DNA of 64,000 nucleotides. It comes from Hydrogenobaculum sp. 3684. Lineage in GTDB: Bacteria > Aquificota > Aquificia > Aquificales > Aquificaceae. The DNA is taken from the NCBI RefSeq assembly GCF_000213785.1, contig NC_015557.1, forward strand, positions 124,001-188,000. Reading direction: 5' to 3'. The notes under the pieces were generated by a model. That model was not told the DNA's origin. It saw only the letters and a list, made by a program, of their open reading frames with translations, and did no database searches. The position numbers were made by a program, and so were the translations under genes. Positions 25,413 to 34,968 of this stretch are shown here, in pieces (the stretch's first letter is position 1; each line of letters opens with the position of its first letter).

Positions 25413-26531
25413 TCAAGAAAAATACTCTAGTTTATCAAGCTTTTCCCATGAAAGACCTTCTTTGCCAAAGTGTCCATAGCAAGCAGTTTTTTTGTATATA
25501 GGCTTTCTAAGGTCCAAGGTTTCTATGATATCTTTTGGATACAAGCTAAAAACTTCTCTTATTCTAGATTTTATAAGGTCTACTGGTTTTGTTTCGGTGC
25601 CAAAGGTCTCTATGTCAAAACCTATGGGTTCTTTTACACCAAAAGCATAAGCTATCTGTATGAGGACTTTTTTAGCCCAACCAGCTGCCACTATGTGTTT
25701 TGCTATATACCTCGCCATATAAGAGGCAGCTCTGTCTGTTTTTGTAGGGTCTTTGCCAGAAAAAGCGCTTCCTCCTGAGAAAGATATATCGCCGTAAGCA
25801 TCTGATACTATTTTTCTGCCAGTCATACCTGTATCTGCCACAGGCCCACCTATGATAAACCTACCGGCTGGGTTTATCTTTATCTTGGTTTCTTTTTTTA
25901 AAAGCTCACTGGGTATATGTTTTTTAATGATATCTTCGAAGATAAGTTCTCTTAAATGATTTAAGCTTATATCAGGATCGTGTTGTACAAACATATTTAT
26001 AGAATCTATATAAAATTTGTTTTGATCTTCGTATTTGATACCCACTATCGTTTTACCATCAGGTCTTAAGAAGGGCATTATACCTTTTTTTCTAAAATCT
26101 GATGTGGTTTTTGAGATTTTATGAGCATAATAAATTGGTGCTGGTAAAAAGCTTTCCGTTTCATCGGTGGCATAACCCACCACTATGGCACTATCGCCTG
26201 CTCCTTCTGATGCTATACAAAGGGCTATCTCTGGGCTTTGCTCGTTTATAGAGCTTATAACGCCTATCAAATCTCCATCAAAACCATACTCTGGTTTTGT
26301 ATATCCTACTTCTTTTATAGCTTTTTTTGATACCATTTGTAAATCTACGTATGCAGAGGAAGAGACTTCCCCTGCTATAAATACAATGTTGGAGCTAAGC
26401 AAAACGTTTATTGAGACCCTAGAAAACGGGTCTTTTCTCATGAACTCATCTAATATCTCATCGGATATGATATCTGCAAGCTTGTCCGGATGCCCTTCAA
26501 AAGGTGATTCCGCAAACCTTATCCTATCCAT
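25413..26531 (-). CDS. metK: S-adenosylmethionine synthetase
   Basis: A 372-residue enzyme making SAM from ATP and methionine. The start FAESPFEGHPDKLADIISD corresponds to the usual SESVTEGHPDK motif. GAGDSAIVVGYATDET and GGSAFSGKDPTKTDRAASY are the two family signatures. It is somewhat shorter and more divergent than the proteobacterial form. Its start overlaps the PGI/PMI stop by 8 nt; rimO follows. Confidence 0.95.
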   Translation of the reverse strand: MDRIRFAESPFEGHPDKLADIISDEILDEFMRKDPFSRVSINVLLSSNIVFIAGEVSSSAYVDLQMVSKKAIKEVGYTKPEYGFDGDLIGVISSINEQSPEIALCIASEGAGDSAIVVGYATDETESFLPAPIYYAHKISKTTSDFRKKGIMPFLRPDGKTIVGIKYEDQNKFYIDSINMFVQHDPDISLNHLRELIFEDIIKKHIPSELLKKETKIKINPAGRFIIGGPVADTGMTGRKIVSDAYGDISFSGGSAFSGKDPTKTDRAASYMARYIAKHIVAAGWAKKVLIQIAYAFGVKEPIGFDIETFGTETKPVDLIKSRIREVFSLYPKDIIETLDLRKPIYKKTACYGHFGKEGLSWEKLDKLEYFS

Positions 26532-27489
26532 CTTGAAGTCTCTTTTTTACATAGGTTATTATATCTACAGGTAGCGGATCGTAGCCGTACATGTTTGCCA
26601 AATGATAGCTGGCAAAATCTCCTATGTATATATTCTTTAAAAGCCTTGAGATGTAGGAGTTTCCTTCTTCTGATATGAGTATCGGGTTAAAGCCCTTGTC
26701 TTTTAAAATGTCTATTGTCATATTTACCCTTAGGCTTACCCTTGGGTGTTCTTTTTTATCTGCTACTATAACAAACCTAAGGTATTGGTTTATGTCTGGG
26801 TTTGTATAACCTACCACTTCGTTGTGATGCATCTCTGGTATATATGCGTTGTAAGCTGGTGTTTTTGAGTTTTCGTTTATTTGGGTTTTAAACCTGTAAG
26901 CGGCTGCTTCCATAAGCGGTGTTCCATATATTATAGGCACATATCCAAACAAGCTTTTTGCTATGTCTTTTGAAACTTCCTCATAACGAGAGCTTGAAGC
27001 TTTTAGATCTTCTTTTAAGTCTAATATTTCTTCTTCTTTTCCAAAAAGCCATAAACAAGCATTAAGCATAAATCCAAGAGCATACCTCGGAGGATAACCA
27101 GTGGGTATTTTTATGTGTGGTACACCGTGCTTGTTGGACAATTCTTCTAACTTTCCGCCAGAGCTTATAGATATTATTTTCGCCCCTACTTTTATGGCTT
27201 GTTCAAATACAGATATTGTTTCTTCCGTATCGCCACTATAAGATATACATACCACAAGAGCGTCTTTGTCTACAAAAGGCAAAAGTTCATACCCTTTTAT
27301 AGAGAATACGGGCTTGTTAGAACCATTTTTTATAAGGTAGGATTTCATTATTTCTCCTACAATACCAGACCCTCCCATGCCGCTAAACACAAGCATGTTG
27401 TAGCTTTGTGGCAACATGTTGCCAACATCGACTTTTTCAAAGTGGTCTCCAAAACCCCTCAACATCTCTAATGCGCTTTTCATTTTCAA
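26524..27489 (-). CDS. Bifunctional phosphoglucose/phosphomannose isomerase
   Basis: A 321-residue SIS-domain enzyme of the short PGI/PMI family known from archaea and thermophilic bacteria. Motifs: GMGGSGIVGEIM (phosphosugar loop), CISYSGDTEETIS (SIS), GYPPRYALGFM and the C-terminal EMHHNEVVGY with a catalytic His/Glu. It interconverts glucose-6-P or mannose-6-P with fructose-6-P. It starts an operon with metK and rimO. Confidence 0.88.
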   Translation of the reverse strand: MKMKSALEMLRGFGDHFEKVDVGNMLPQSYNMLVFSGMGGSGIVGEIMKSYLIKNGSNKPVFSIKGYELLPFVDKDALVVCISYSGDTEETISVFEQAIKVGAKIISISSGGKLEELSNKHGVPHIKIPTGYPPRYALGFMLNACLWLFGKEEEILDLKEDLKASSSRYEEVSKDIAKSLFGYVPIIYGTPLMEAAAYRFKTQINENSKTPAYNAYIPEMHHNEVVGYTNPDINQYLRFVIVADKKEHPRVSLRVNMTIDILKDKGFNPILISEEGNSYISRLLKNIYIGDFASYHLANMYGYDPLPVDIITYVKKRLQDG

Positions 27490-27528
27490 ATACCTCCTTA
27501 AGTAATATTTTACATCAATATATACTCA

Positions 27529-27558
27529 TTGATAAAGATAAATTTTGTATGTTATAAT
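27529..27558 (+). promoter_or_regulatory. Promoter of acylphosphatase, placing transcription start at the ATG
   Basis: TTGATA (27529-27534), 18-bp spacer, TATAAT (27553-27558). The ATG at 27568 is 9 nt past the -10 box and no Shine-Dalgarno fits, so the transcript should be nearly leaderless. Confidence 0.75.
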
Positions 27559-27567
27559 GTCTTTTCA

Positions 27568-27849
27568 ATGAAGTATATTCTAAAAGGAAAAGTTTTTGGA
27601 AGAGTTCAAAAAGTAGGTTTTAGGGCTTTTACAAAAGATATAGCGGATAGTTTGGGTATACAAGGCTATGTTAGAAACCTTGAAGATGGTACGGTAGAGT
27701 TTGAAGCTATAGGAGAGAAGGAAACTCTTGAGATGTTTTTAGAAAAGCTAAAAGAAGGCCCAAAACATGCTTTTGTCTCTGATATAAAATATAACATGGA
27801 GGTTTTTGAAGATGAAGATTATCCAAAAAGCTTTGATATTTTGTATTAG
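27568..27849 (+). CDS. acyP: Acylphosphatase
   Basis: A 93-residue acylphosphatase. It has GRVQKVGFRAFTKDIA, where the Arg binds the acyl phosphate, and GYVRNLEDGTVE, where the Asn is catalytic. It hydrolyses acyl phosphates such as carbamoyl or glyceroyl phosphate. ATG 27568 is preferred to an in-frame upstream start because that start would lie ahead of the promoter. It overlaps the next gene by 38 nt. Confidence 0.92.
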   Translation: MKYILKGKVFGRVQKVGFRAFTKDIADSLGIQGYVRNLEDGTVEFEAIGEKETLEMFLEKLKEGPKHAFVSDIKYNMEVFEDEDYPKSFDILY

Positions 27850-28873
27850 CCTTGGGCTTTTAACTTGGCAAGCTAAGGCTTATGAGTGCCATTATTACAA
27901 GATAAGAAAAGGTGACACGATAGACGGTATTGCCCATAAATTTCACGTTTATACAAAATCCATAAAAGAGGCAAACCCTTCTCTTAGGAAACATAAATTT
28001 TTATCTATAGGGCAAAAAATCTGTATCCCTTACAAACCAAAAAGACCAAAAATACCTACCATGAGCTATAAAGTAAAAAGCGGTGATACATTGTCGGTTT
28101 TGGCGAAGCGTTTTGGTACATCTGTAAGAGAGCTAAAAGAGTTAAACAACCTTCATAGGAATTTTCTAAGGGTAGGAGAGACTATAAAAGTTCCTTACAA
28201 TACAAAGTATGTAGAAAGATACGAAGGCAGAAAGTACAAGCTTTATGTTATCAAAAACGGTGGTACTCTTAGAGATGTTTCAGATGTAGCCGGTGTACCG
28301 CTTAGGATACTTGAAAAATTAAATCCAGATTTAGTAGGTAAGTATCTTAGTAAGGGCACTGTTGTAAAGCTTGGTAAAAAGCGTATAACCTATAAAAAAC
28401 TTATAGCAAGAGCCAAAAAGCGTTATAAAGAAAATTATCAAGCTAAACCATTACCAAGCCAACCAAACAATCTAAAAGCCCTTACTCAAGAAGAAGCTAA
28501 TTCTCAATCAACGTTGCATAAACATGTAAATATACCACTACCGGTAGAAGGTCAGATACAAAGGGCCCAAAGGGGTATAAATATCGTTACCGACTGTGGA
28601 AAGCCGGTAAAAACTATAAACTCAGGCATAGTGGTTTATAGCGGTGATGATTTGGCAGCTTACGGTAATATGGCCATAGTGGATGGTGGTGGTATTATAA
28701 CGGTTTATGCTTATAACCAAAAGCTTTTTGTAAAGAAAGGTCAGATGGTAAATAAAGGTCAAACTATAGGTTTGGTGGGGACAAAGCCTGGTACTTCTAT
28801 TTGTGAGCTTCATTTTGAATTAAGAAGCAAAGACGGCACTCCTATAGATCCTATCACTTACTTTGGTAGATAA
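27812..28873 (+). CDS. LysM and degenerate M23 (LytM/NlpD-like) cell-envelope protein
   Basis: A 353-residue protein with a signal peptide (MKIIQKALIFCISLGLLTWQ...). Two clear LysM domains follow (YYKIRKGDTIDGIAHKF and YKVKSGDTLSVLAKRF), then a third weaker one and a C-terminal M23 fold. The M23 zinc ligands are mostly lost: the usual HxGxD is RGINI, the usual YxHL is YAYNQ, and only LHFE remains. Such proteins (NlpD, EnvC) activate amidases rather than cut peptidoglycan. ATG 27812 is preferred over TTG 27806 because GGAGG is well spaced. Confidence 0.85.
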   Translation: MKIIQKALIFCISLGLLTWQAKAYECHYYKIRKGDTIDGIAHKFHVYTKSIKEANPSLRKHKFLSIGQKICIPYKPKRPKIPTMSYKVKSGDTLSVLAKRFGTSVRELKELNNLHRNFLRVGETIKVPYNTKYVERYEGRKYKLYVIKNGGTLRDVSDVAGVPLRILEKLNPDLVGKYLSKGTVVKLGKKRITYKKLIARAKKRYKENYQAKPLPSQPNNLKALTQEEANSQSTLHKHVNIPLPVEGQIQRAQRGINIVTDCGKPVKTINSGIVVYSGDDLAAYGNMAIVDGGGIITVYAYNQKLFVKKGQMVNKGQTIGLVGTKPGTSICELHFELRSKDGTPIDPITYFGR

Positions 28874-28911
28874 TTTGTTATAATATACTTAAACTTTAAA
28901 GGAGGTGTACA

Positions 28912-29436
28912 ATGGATTTAAGCAAGATAGTAAGCAAAAATCCGCCGGAGGACATCTACGCTTTCATAGAAATACCAAAGGATAGCAACATCAAGTATGA
29001 GCTTAACAAAGAAAGCGGTGTGATCTTTGTGGATAGGGTACTTTTTACCGCTATGTATTATCCTTTTAACTATGGTTTTGTGCCAAACACCTTAGCAGAG
29101 GATGGAGACCCTATAGATATAGTTGTGATATCGGAATTCTCTGTGGTACCTGGTTCTGTTATAAGATGTTCTTTAATAGGTATGCTTGAGATGGAAGATG
29201 AGGCTGGTATAGACACGAAGCTTTTGGCAGTGCCCCACAAGAAAATAGACCCAGCATTTTCTTACGTAAAAGATGTGGATGATTTACCAGCTCATATAAA
29301 GGAAAAGATAAAACACTTTTTTGAGCATTACAAAGAGCTTGAGCAGGGCAAATGGGTAAAGCTCAAAAACTTCTTATCAAAGGAAAAAGCCACAGAGGAG
29401 CTTCGAAAAGCTATAGAGCGATTTTCAAATAAATGA
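28912..29436 (+). CDS. ppa: Inorganic pyrophosphatase (family I)
   Basis: A 174-residue enzyme. It has [26 protein letters not shown] and the metal-binding signature DGDPIDIVV. It hydrolyses PPi to drive biosynthesis. A strong AAAGGAGGTG precedes the ATG and a TATAAT lies at 28879-28884. It overlaps kdsD by 4 nt. Confidence 0.97.
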   Translation: MDLSKIVSKNPPEDIYAFIEIPKDSNIKYELNKESGVIFVDRVLFTAMYYPFNYGFVPNTLAEDGDPIDIVVISEFSVVPGSVIRCSLIGMLEMEDEAGIDTKLLAVPHKKIDPAFSYVKDVDDLPAHIKEKIKHFFEHYKELEQGKWVKLKNFLSKEKATEELRKAIERFSNK

Positions 29437-30392
29437 GCCTTGTAAAAGACACGGCCTTAGAGACCATATCAAAAGAAATAGAAGCCGTTGAAGGTTTAAA
29501 GCTTTTAATAAATGAAGATTTTGAAAAAGCTATAGATGTTATATATCGTTCTGAAGGTAAGGTTATATTGACTGGAGTTGGCAAATCTGGCCATATAGCA
29601 AGAAAAATAGCTTCTACTATGGCAAGCGTTGGTACCCCTGCGGTGTTTTTGCATCCAAACGAGGCTTTACATGGAGATCTTGGTATTATTTCAAAAGAAG
29701 ATGTTGTTTTAGCATTGTCCAACAGCGGCGAGTCTGCTGAAATACTTTACATGATTCCTTATATAAAAATGATGGGATGCTTTTTAATATCTATTACAAA
29801 CAATAAAAACTCTACTTTGGCAAGACAAAGCGATATATCGATAGTGCTTAACGTTGAAAAAGAAGCATGCCCTTTAAACTTGGCTCCCACATCTTCCACC
29901 ACTGCCATGCTTGTACTTGGCGATGCTATGGCTATGAGTCTTTTGAGGCTTTCTGGTTTTAAAGAAGAGGATTTTGCTCTTTTGCATCCGGCTGGGTTTT
30001 TAGGCAAGAAGCTAAAGCAAGTAAAAGATGTGGGTCATTTTGGTGATGAGCTTCCTATTGTAAAAAAAGATGCAAAGATATATGAGGCCATTATAGAGAT
30101 AACTCAAAAGGGCTTTGGAGCTACAGCGGTAGTGGATGAAGCTGGAAAGCTGGTGGGCATATTGACAGATGGTGATATAAGAAGGATTTTAGAAAGTAAA
30201 GTAGATATAAATACCACTAGTGTGTATGAGGTTTGCACTAAAAACCCAAAAACCATATCAAAATCTGACATATTAGCAAAAGCTCTATCTTTGATGGAAA
30301 ACCACAAGATAACTGTTCTTATCATAGAAGAGAACGAAAAGCCAATAGGTATAATACACCTTCATGACATACTGAGGTCTGGTATAAATTGA
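29433..30392 (+). CDS. kdsD: Arabinose-5-phosphate isomerase (KdsD/KpsF family)
   Basis: A 319-residue protein with an N-terminal SIS domain ([24 protein letters not shown], then LALSNSGES) and two C-terminal CBS domains (about 205-319, GATAVVDE and [18 protein letters not shown]). It interconverts ribulose-5-P and arabinose-5-P, the first step to KDO for LPS. It overlaps both neighbours by 4 nt. Confidence 0.94.
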   Translation: MSLVKDTALETISKEIEAVEGLKLLINEDFEKAIDVIYRSEGKVILTGVGKSGHIARKIASTMASVGTPAVFLHPNEALHGDLGIISKEDVVLALSNSGESAEILYMIPYIKMMGCFLISITNNKNSTLARQSDISIVLNVEKEACPLNLAPTSSTTAMLVLGDAMAMSLLRLSGFKEEDFALLHPAGFLGKKLKQVKDVGHFGDELPIVKKDAKIYEAIIEITQKGFGATAVVDEAGKLVGILTDGDIRRILESKVDINTTSVYEVCTKNPKTISKSDILAKALSLMENHKITVLIIEENEKPIGIIHLHDILRSGIN

Positions 30393-30952
30393 ACTCTTCA
30401 AATATTTTTACAATACCAAATCTTTTATCGTTTTTTAGGCTTTTAATGTCTCCATTTTTTTTATTTTTAGTAAAAGCCGATATAAAGCTAGCGTTTTTTC
30501 TATTTATTTTAGTCAGTATTACAGACGCTTTGGACGGGCTTATAGCAAGGCTTACAAACAGCGTAAGTTTTCTTGGCAAACTGCTTGATCCTATAGCCGA
30601 TAAAGTTTTGATATTGTCTTTGTCTTTTGCTTTTATAAAACTAAAGTACCATATGCCAGCTATTCTTTTTAAGCTAATATTGGCTAGAGAGGTGTTTATA
30701 ATTTTAGGAAGTGTTTTGTTGCTCTATCTTGGTGTAGTGCCAAAGCCCTCTTATCTTGGAAAGCTTGCCACGTTTTCTATGATGATGCTTTTTTTTGGGC
30801 TTTTCATAGAGAATATTAAGAATTACGAAATAAAATTTATAGACTTATTTTACGATGTAGTAGGTGTTTTTGTAGCGCTAAGCTTCTTTGAATATCTGAA
30901 CATAGGTGTTAGAAATATGATAAACGTATTCAACCATAAAGTTTTAAAATAG
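30389..30952 (+). CDS. pgsA: CDP-diacylglycerol--glycerol-3-phosphate 3-phosphatidyltransferase
   Basis: A 187-residue membrane enzyme with several TM helices. The CDP-alcohol phosphatidyltransferase signature D-x2-DG-x2-AR-x8-G-x3-D-x3-D is present as DALDGLIAR ... GKLLDPIAD. It makes phosphatidylglycerol-phosphate. The start codon is TTG at 30389, overlapping the kdsD stop (TTGA). Confidence 0.9.
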   Translation: MNSSNIFTIPNLLSFFRLLMSPFFLFLVKADIKLAFFLFILVSITDALDGLIARLTNSVSFLGKLLDPIADKVLILSLSFAFIKLKYHMPAILFKLILAREVFIILGSVLLLYLGVVPKPSYLGKLATFSMMMLFFGLFIENIKNYEIKFIDLFYDVVGVFVALSFFEYLNIGVRNMINVFNHKVLK

Positions 30953-30956
30953 ATTC

Positions 30957-32795
30957 ATGAAGCTTTTTATAAAGAAGCTTTTTATACTTTTTGTATTTAT
31001 ACTTGTTTTATTGGCGGCTTCTGGTATAAAATCCTTTGGCGTAAGCTCAAGTTTAAACTCTTATTTAGAGAAAAAGTTAAATCATGCCATAGAACTCATA
31101 CATCTAAGGGACTACCAAGATGCTGTCTCAGAGCTTATGGACGTGTACTCTATGGCTCCAAAAAGTAAATACGGTGAGCTTTCTTATCTTTACATAGCAA
31201 AGGCCTATGCTTACGAAAACTACTACAGTGCAAATATAAAAGGTGTCCAAAACGCTATAGTTATGCTAAACATGTACCCATTTTATTATAAGGTCCCATC
31301 TTATATAGCTCTACAAAGAGAAATAATAGGTGATATATATCTTCTTTTGGGAGATTTCAACAAAGCCACTGGTGTTTTTATGGTTTTATCAAGCAAATAC
31401 CCAAACGTAAACAGGTATAAGATCAAGTTAGCCTATGCGACCCTTAGAAACCACGATAAAAATGGTATAGATTATACTAAAAGCATTCAAAACAAAGATA
31501 TAAAAACTCCAGAGGATACCGCTCTTTATTATTTTGATTACGCCATATACTATTTTTTGACTGGAGATTATAAAAACACTACCTTCATGCTTCATGAAGC
31601 TTCTAACTACGATAGTTTTTTATCTTATCACCCCTATTACGAGTTTCTTTATGGATACGCTTTTTATAAGTTATCAGATTGGCAAGATGCCATGTTTCAC
31701 CTTGAGCTTTCAAAAAGAAGAGACATATATGGAAGGTATAAAAACAAAGTAAATTATGTACTAATGCATATTTATCTTATTACAAAAGACTATCTTGATG
31801 CTCATAGGATTTTAAAAGAATTTTTAAAGCATGACGGTGTTTTTTACAATCCAGTTGCCTATATATCCTTTAGTTCTTTATGGATGCACCCTGGTTATTT
31901 GGCCACTTACAAAATACCGTTTTATCAAAATACCTTAGATAAGCTTATGTGGCTTCATTTCCCAAGCGTTTTATCTTTATATCCGGATTTTGGCCTTCTC
32001 AATTACTACCTTGAAGGTGAACTTAATTCCGAAGAGATTCAAGATATGTTTATAGGATTTTTAAACATAAAATTTCCAAATAGACCTATAAATTTTGATG
32101 ATATAAACGTATCCTTTGAAAAGCCTATAAACTATATATCAAACCTTATATCAAGAGAAAACCCCTACGATGAAACCTTTGCCTATAGGCTTTATAGCGT
32201 TTACAAAGAAGATCCATCTTTATTTGCGATGTTTTTACAACCTAGCACTTATGAGAACATCTCAAGAGTTTTTGTGTATGTAGGTGATACAAAAGGACTT
32301 GGATTTACAAACGGTATCCAAGATCAAAATATAAAGACGTTTCTACAAGGAGAGTTTTATATAGAACAAGGTGATATAAAAGATGGTGTTGCAGCTTTAA
32401 ACTCAGTGCTAAACAATTTAAAAGGCGATGATAAAGAAGAGGCAGAATTTCTAATAGGCTACTATACCAACGACGATACCATATTGGATAGATTTTTATC
32501 TCATAAAAATATTTATACATCTAATAGATTAAAAGACTATGCTAAGCTTGGACTTTTAAAAGACGGCATATTAAAGTTAAACAAAAAAGATTATAAAAAT
32601 GCTTTAAAATATTTTAAAACCTATATAGAGATTTACAATAAAACAAAAAACAACACATATTGGTGGGCTTTATATAAAGCTGCTTACATTAGCTACTTGC
32701 TAAAAGATAAAAATGAGTTAAAATATATATTAAGTTTGGCTAAAAATAGCCAAAACCTTTGGGCTAAGGCTGCTATTATTTTGTGGGGTGAGTAG
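30957..32795 (+). CDS. TPR-repeat envelope protein of unknown function
   Basis: A 612-residue protein with an N-terminal signal or TM segment (about 8-28). The body is helical, with tetratricopeptide-like repeats near 45-160, 195-280 and 490-600 (for example ALKYFKTYIEIYNKTK). There is no catalytic motif. It is 4 nt after pgsA and 2 nt before flgB, so it reads into the flagellar genes. It may be an assembly scaffold in the periplasm, but I do not recognise a named family. Confidence 0.7.
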   Translation: MKLFIKKLFILFVFILVLLAASGIKSFGVSSSLNSYLEKKLNHAIELIHLRDYQDAVSELMDVYSMAPKSKYGELSYLYIAKAYAYENYYSANIKGVQNAIVMLNMYPFYYKVPSYIALQREIIGDIYLLLGDFNKATGVFMVLSSKYPNVNRYKIKLAYATLRNHDKNGIDYTKSIQNKDIKTPEDTALYYFDYAIYYFLTGDYKNTTFMLHEASNYDSFLSYHPYYEFLYGYAFYKLSDWQDAMFHLELSKRRDIYGRYKNKVNYVLMHIYLITKDYLDAHRILKEFLKHDGVFYNPVAYISFSSLWMHPGYLATYKIPFYQNTLDKLMWLHFPSVLSLYPDFGLLNYYLEGELNSEEIQDMFIGFLNIKFPNRPINFDDINVSFEKPINYISNLISRENPYDETFAYRLYSVYKEDPSLFAMFLQPSTYENISRVFVYVGDTKGLGFTNGIQDQNIKTFLQGEFYIEQGDIKDGVAALNSVLNNLKGDDKEEAEFLIGYYTNDDTILDRFLSHKNIYTSNRLKDYAKLGLLKDGILKLNKKDYKNALKYFKTYIEIYNKTKNNTYWWALYKAAYISYLLKDKNELKYILSLAKNSQNLWAKAAIILWGE

Positions 32796-32797
32796 TT

Positions 32798-33172
32798 ATG
32801 GGGCTTTTTAACGGTGTAGATGAAGTAGTTCCTTATTTAGATTATACGTGGTTAAAACACAAGGTTATACTTAGCAATTTAGCAAATGCAGATACACCAC
32901 ACTACAAGGAGTTAAACGTAAGGTTTGTACCTTTTGAAAAAGAGCTAGCCCTAAAGATAACAAATCCCAAAAAACAAATTCAACCAGTACAAACAGGGCC
33001 TCATTTTGATATATTGGAAAAAGAATCTGGGCTTATAGGAAACGATAGAAACAACGTCAGTATAGAAGAGCAGATGGCACAGGCAAACGCAAATTATATA
33101 GCTTATGAGACTTATATGAAGATGATAACAGACAACATAAACGAACTAAACACAGCTATAAAAGGGCAATAA
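32798..33172 (+). CDS. flgB: Flagellar proximal rod protein FlgB
   Basis: A 124-residue rod subunit with N-terminal LKHKVILSNLANADTPHYKE (flg_bb_rod signature) and a C-terminal amphipathic helix ending MITDNINELNTAIK. Length is normal. The expected next gene, flgC, is separated from it by the TnpB element. The AAAGGAGGT at 33171-33179 immediately after the stop is probably the original ribosome site of flgC. Confidence 0.95.
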   Translation: MGLFNGVDEVVPYLDYTWLKHKVILSNLANADTPHYKELNVRFVPFEKELALKITNPKKQIQPVQTGPHFDILEKESGLIGNDRNNVSIEEQMAQANANYIAYETYMKMITDNINELNTAIKGQ

Positions 33173-33187
33173 AGGAGGTAAAAACAG

Positions 33188-33328
33188 TTGACAAATTTAT
33201 GGCAACGAGGAAGTATGAAAGAATGTAAGGAGATATATGGTTTGAGTAGAGGTACATTGATAAACTATGATAAGAAAGGATTGATAACACCTATTATATA
33301 TGGGCAAAGAGGATCTAAAAAGAAATGA
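33188..33328 (+). CDS. 46-residue MerR-like HTH ORF, truncated IS607 tnpA
   Basis: From TTG 33188 (8 nt after GGAGGT), or ATG 33215, the frame reads to TGA 33326-33328. ECKEIYGLSRGTLINYDKKG fits the MerR/IS607 TnpA wing-HTH pattern (GVSRRTLYRWEKEGKL type). The serine-recombinase domain is absent. The stop overlaps the tnpB ATG as ATGA, so tnpB translation is probably coupled to it. It seems to use the Shine-Dalgarno that belonged to flgC. It could be a decayed tnpA or a retained DNA-binding module. Confidence 0.6.
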   Translation: MTNLWQRGSMKECKEIYGLSRGTLINYDKKGLITPIIYGQRGSKKK

Positions 33329-34968
33329 TAACGCTGGAATGTTTACTTGAATTTGAGACCAATGAAAATAGAGATACTGTATTAGATTTAATGCGTAGGT
33401 TTTCATCAGCAATGAGATATGCATATAAAAGGTTGTTAGAAAGTGAAAAAAGAAAAGATTTAAAGAAAAATATATCAAGATTATTTAACATAAATACAAG
33501 ATATTCAGATAATGCAATACTGCTGGCTAAACAAACGATAGAGATATACAAATCGCATAATAAAAATCCCAAAAAGGTTATATTTGGATCAAGAGCGTTA
33601 TTTGATAAACTAAACAAGAAACACTTAACTGGAAAATCAAGAAAGAGTCTTATAAAAAAGTGGAGAGAAAAAAGGCAAGGCAATCTCTATTCAAGAGGCG
33701 ATAAATCTAAACAAGGAAATCTAAATTTAAGGCTGCAGTGGATAAACGATAAGTTATATTTGAGAATAAATATAGGAGATAGACAGTACGTTTATGCAAA
33801 AGTAATTAGAACTGTAAACAGGAAGAATGATAAATGGATAGATTTTATGTTTATGCTATTGAAAGCTAAAGAATCTGGTAGTTGGTTTCCATATAGTGTT
33901 AGGTTAACATTGAAAAACGGTAATGTATATGCTTTCATATCTGTTGAAGAGAAACTACCACCTGTTGCAATCAAAAAAGATAATGGTGTTATAGGTATAG
34001 ATATAAACGCTTATCCATTCCATTTAGCATTAGCAACCGCATCAAAAGATGGAAATCTGGAAAACTATCAAGCAATAAGCTTGTATGAATTATTAGATGT
34101 TAGCTCAGAGAAAAGACAATATTTAGAATGGCAAATAGCACATCAAATAATAGAAATTGCTAAGAAGGAAAACAAAGCTATTGCAATAGAAAACTTAGAT
34201 AAACTACCAAAAGGTAAAAGAGGAGATGGGTTTGCTAAACTAAGACAGAAATTGCAAAAGTGGATATACAAGAGATTATTAAATAAAATAGAGATTACAG
34301 CAAGAAGAAATGGAATAGAAATTAGAAAAGTAAATCCAGCATATACATCTTTAATAGGCAAATTAAAATATGCACCGCAGTTTAACATAGACAAAGATAT
34401 TGCAGCAGCATTTGTAATAGCAAGAAGAGGATTAGGATATAAGGAAAAACTACCTAAAAACTACAAAGGATTATTAAATGATAAAGATTTTCTTTTGTTT
34501 AGTGAAGCCAGTATTGAGGATAAGATCGCTAAACTTAAGAAAGAGATGAAAGAAGAGAAAAATCAATACAAAAGAAACAAATTAAAAAGCAAGCTAAGTA
34601 AATTAAGAAAAGAACTTAAAGCACTAGAAAAACATTTATCGTTTGTTATAGAAAGTGAAAAGAGTAAGTCAGTTTCTCAACAACCTGTAAACCAACGGAA
34701 GGAACAGGTGAGAGGTCTACCTATAGGTAGATACAAAAACTGGCAAATTCTTTTCACAGCCTTTACCTTTTCTTGCCTTGAGAGTTATAGAGACTTTTCT
34801 CCCTTGAAAAGGGTAATGATTTCAAGGGATTGGGTAAGGATGGCAAATAGGTTAGTTCCTGTACTTGGTGCAGGGACTATGACACTTCCAAAATACCGCC
34901 TGTTGGGGTTGGAAGTATCTGAAATGGCGGAATACAAATACCCCAACCCAAACTGTGCAGAGCAATAG
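33325..34968 (+). CDS. tnpB: TnpB, RuvC-type RNA-guided nuclease family, without zinc finger
   Basis: A 547-residue protein with a RuvC-like nuclease core: GVIGIDINAYPFHLALA (first Asp), AIAIENL (Glu) and NIDKDIAAAFVIARRGLG (last Asp). The usual CxxC...CxxC zinc finger between the last two motifs is replaced by VNPAYTSLIGKLKYAPQ. It is longer than typical TnpB (about 400). A Lys/Glu-rich coiled segment (about 395-445) and a roughly 100-residue tail follow the last motif. All three acidic residues remain, so it may be active. The stop codon lies inside the palindromic right end, where omega RNA of such elements is normally encoded. Confidence 0.85.
   Translation: MITLECLLEFETNENRDTVLDLMRRFSSAMRYAYKRLLESEKRKDLKKNISRLFNINTRYSDNAILLAKQTIEIYKSHNKNPKKVIFGSRALFDKLNKKHLTGKSRKSLIKKWREKRQGNLYSRGDKSKQGNLNLRLQWINDKLYLRINIGDRQYVYAKVIRTVNRKNDKWIDFMFMLLKAKESGSWFPYSVRLTLKNGNVYAFISVEEKLPPVAIKKDNGVIGIDINAYPFHLALATASKDGNLENYQAISLYELLDVSSEKRQYLEWQIAHQIIEIAKKENKAIAIENLDKLPKGKRGDGFAKLRQKLQKWIYKRLLNKIEITARRNGIEIRKVNPAYTSLIGKLKYAPQFNIDKDIAAAFVIARRGLGYKEKLPKNYKGLLNDKDFLLFSEASIEDKIAKLKKEMKEEKNQYKRNKLKSKLSKLRKELKALEKHLSFVIESEKSKSVSQQPVNQRKEQVRGLPIGRYKNWQILFTAFTFSCLESYRDFSPLKRVMISRDWVRMANRLVPVLGAGTMTLPKYRLLGLEVSEMAEYKYPNPNCAEQ

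Noticed and set aside
33315-33683. Antisense open frames inside tnpB
   Set aside because: They are rich in Leu/Phe/Ser, have no recognisable domain, and mirror the coding strand composition.
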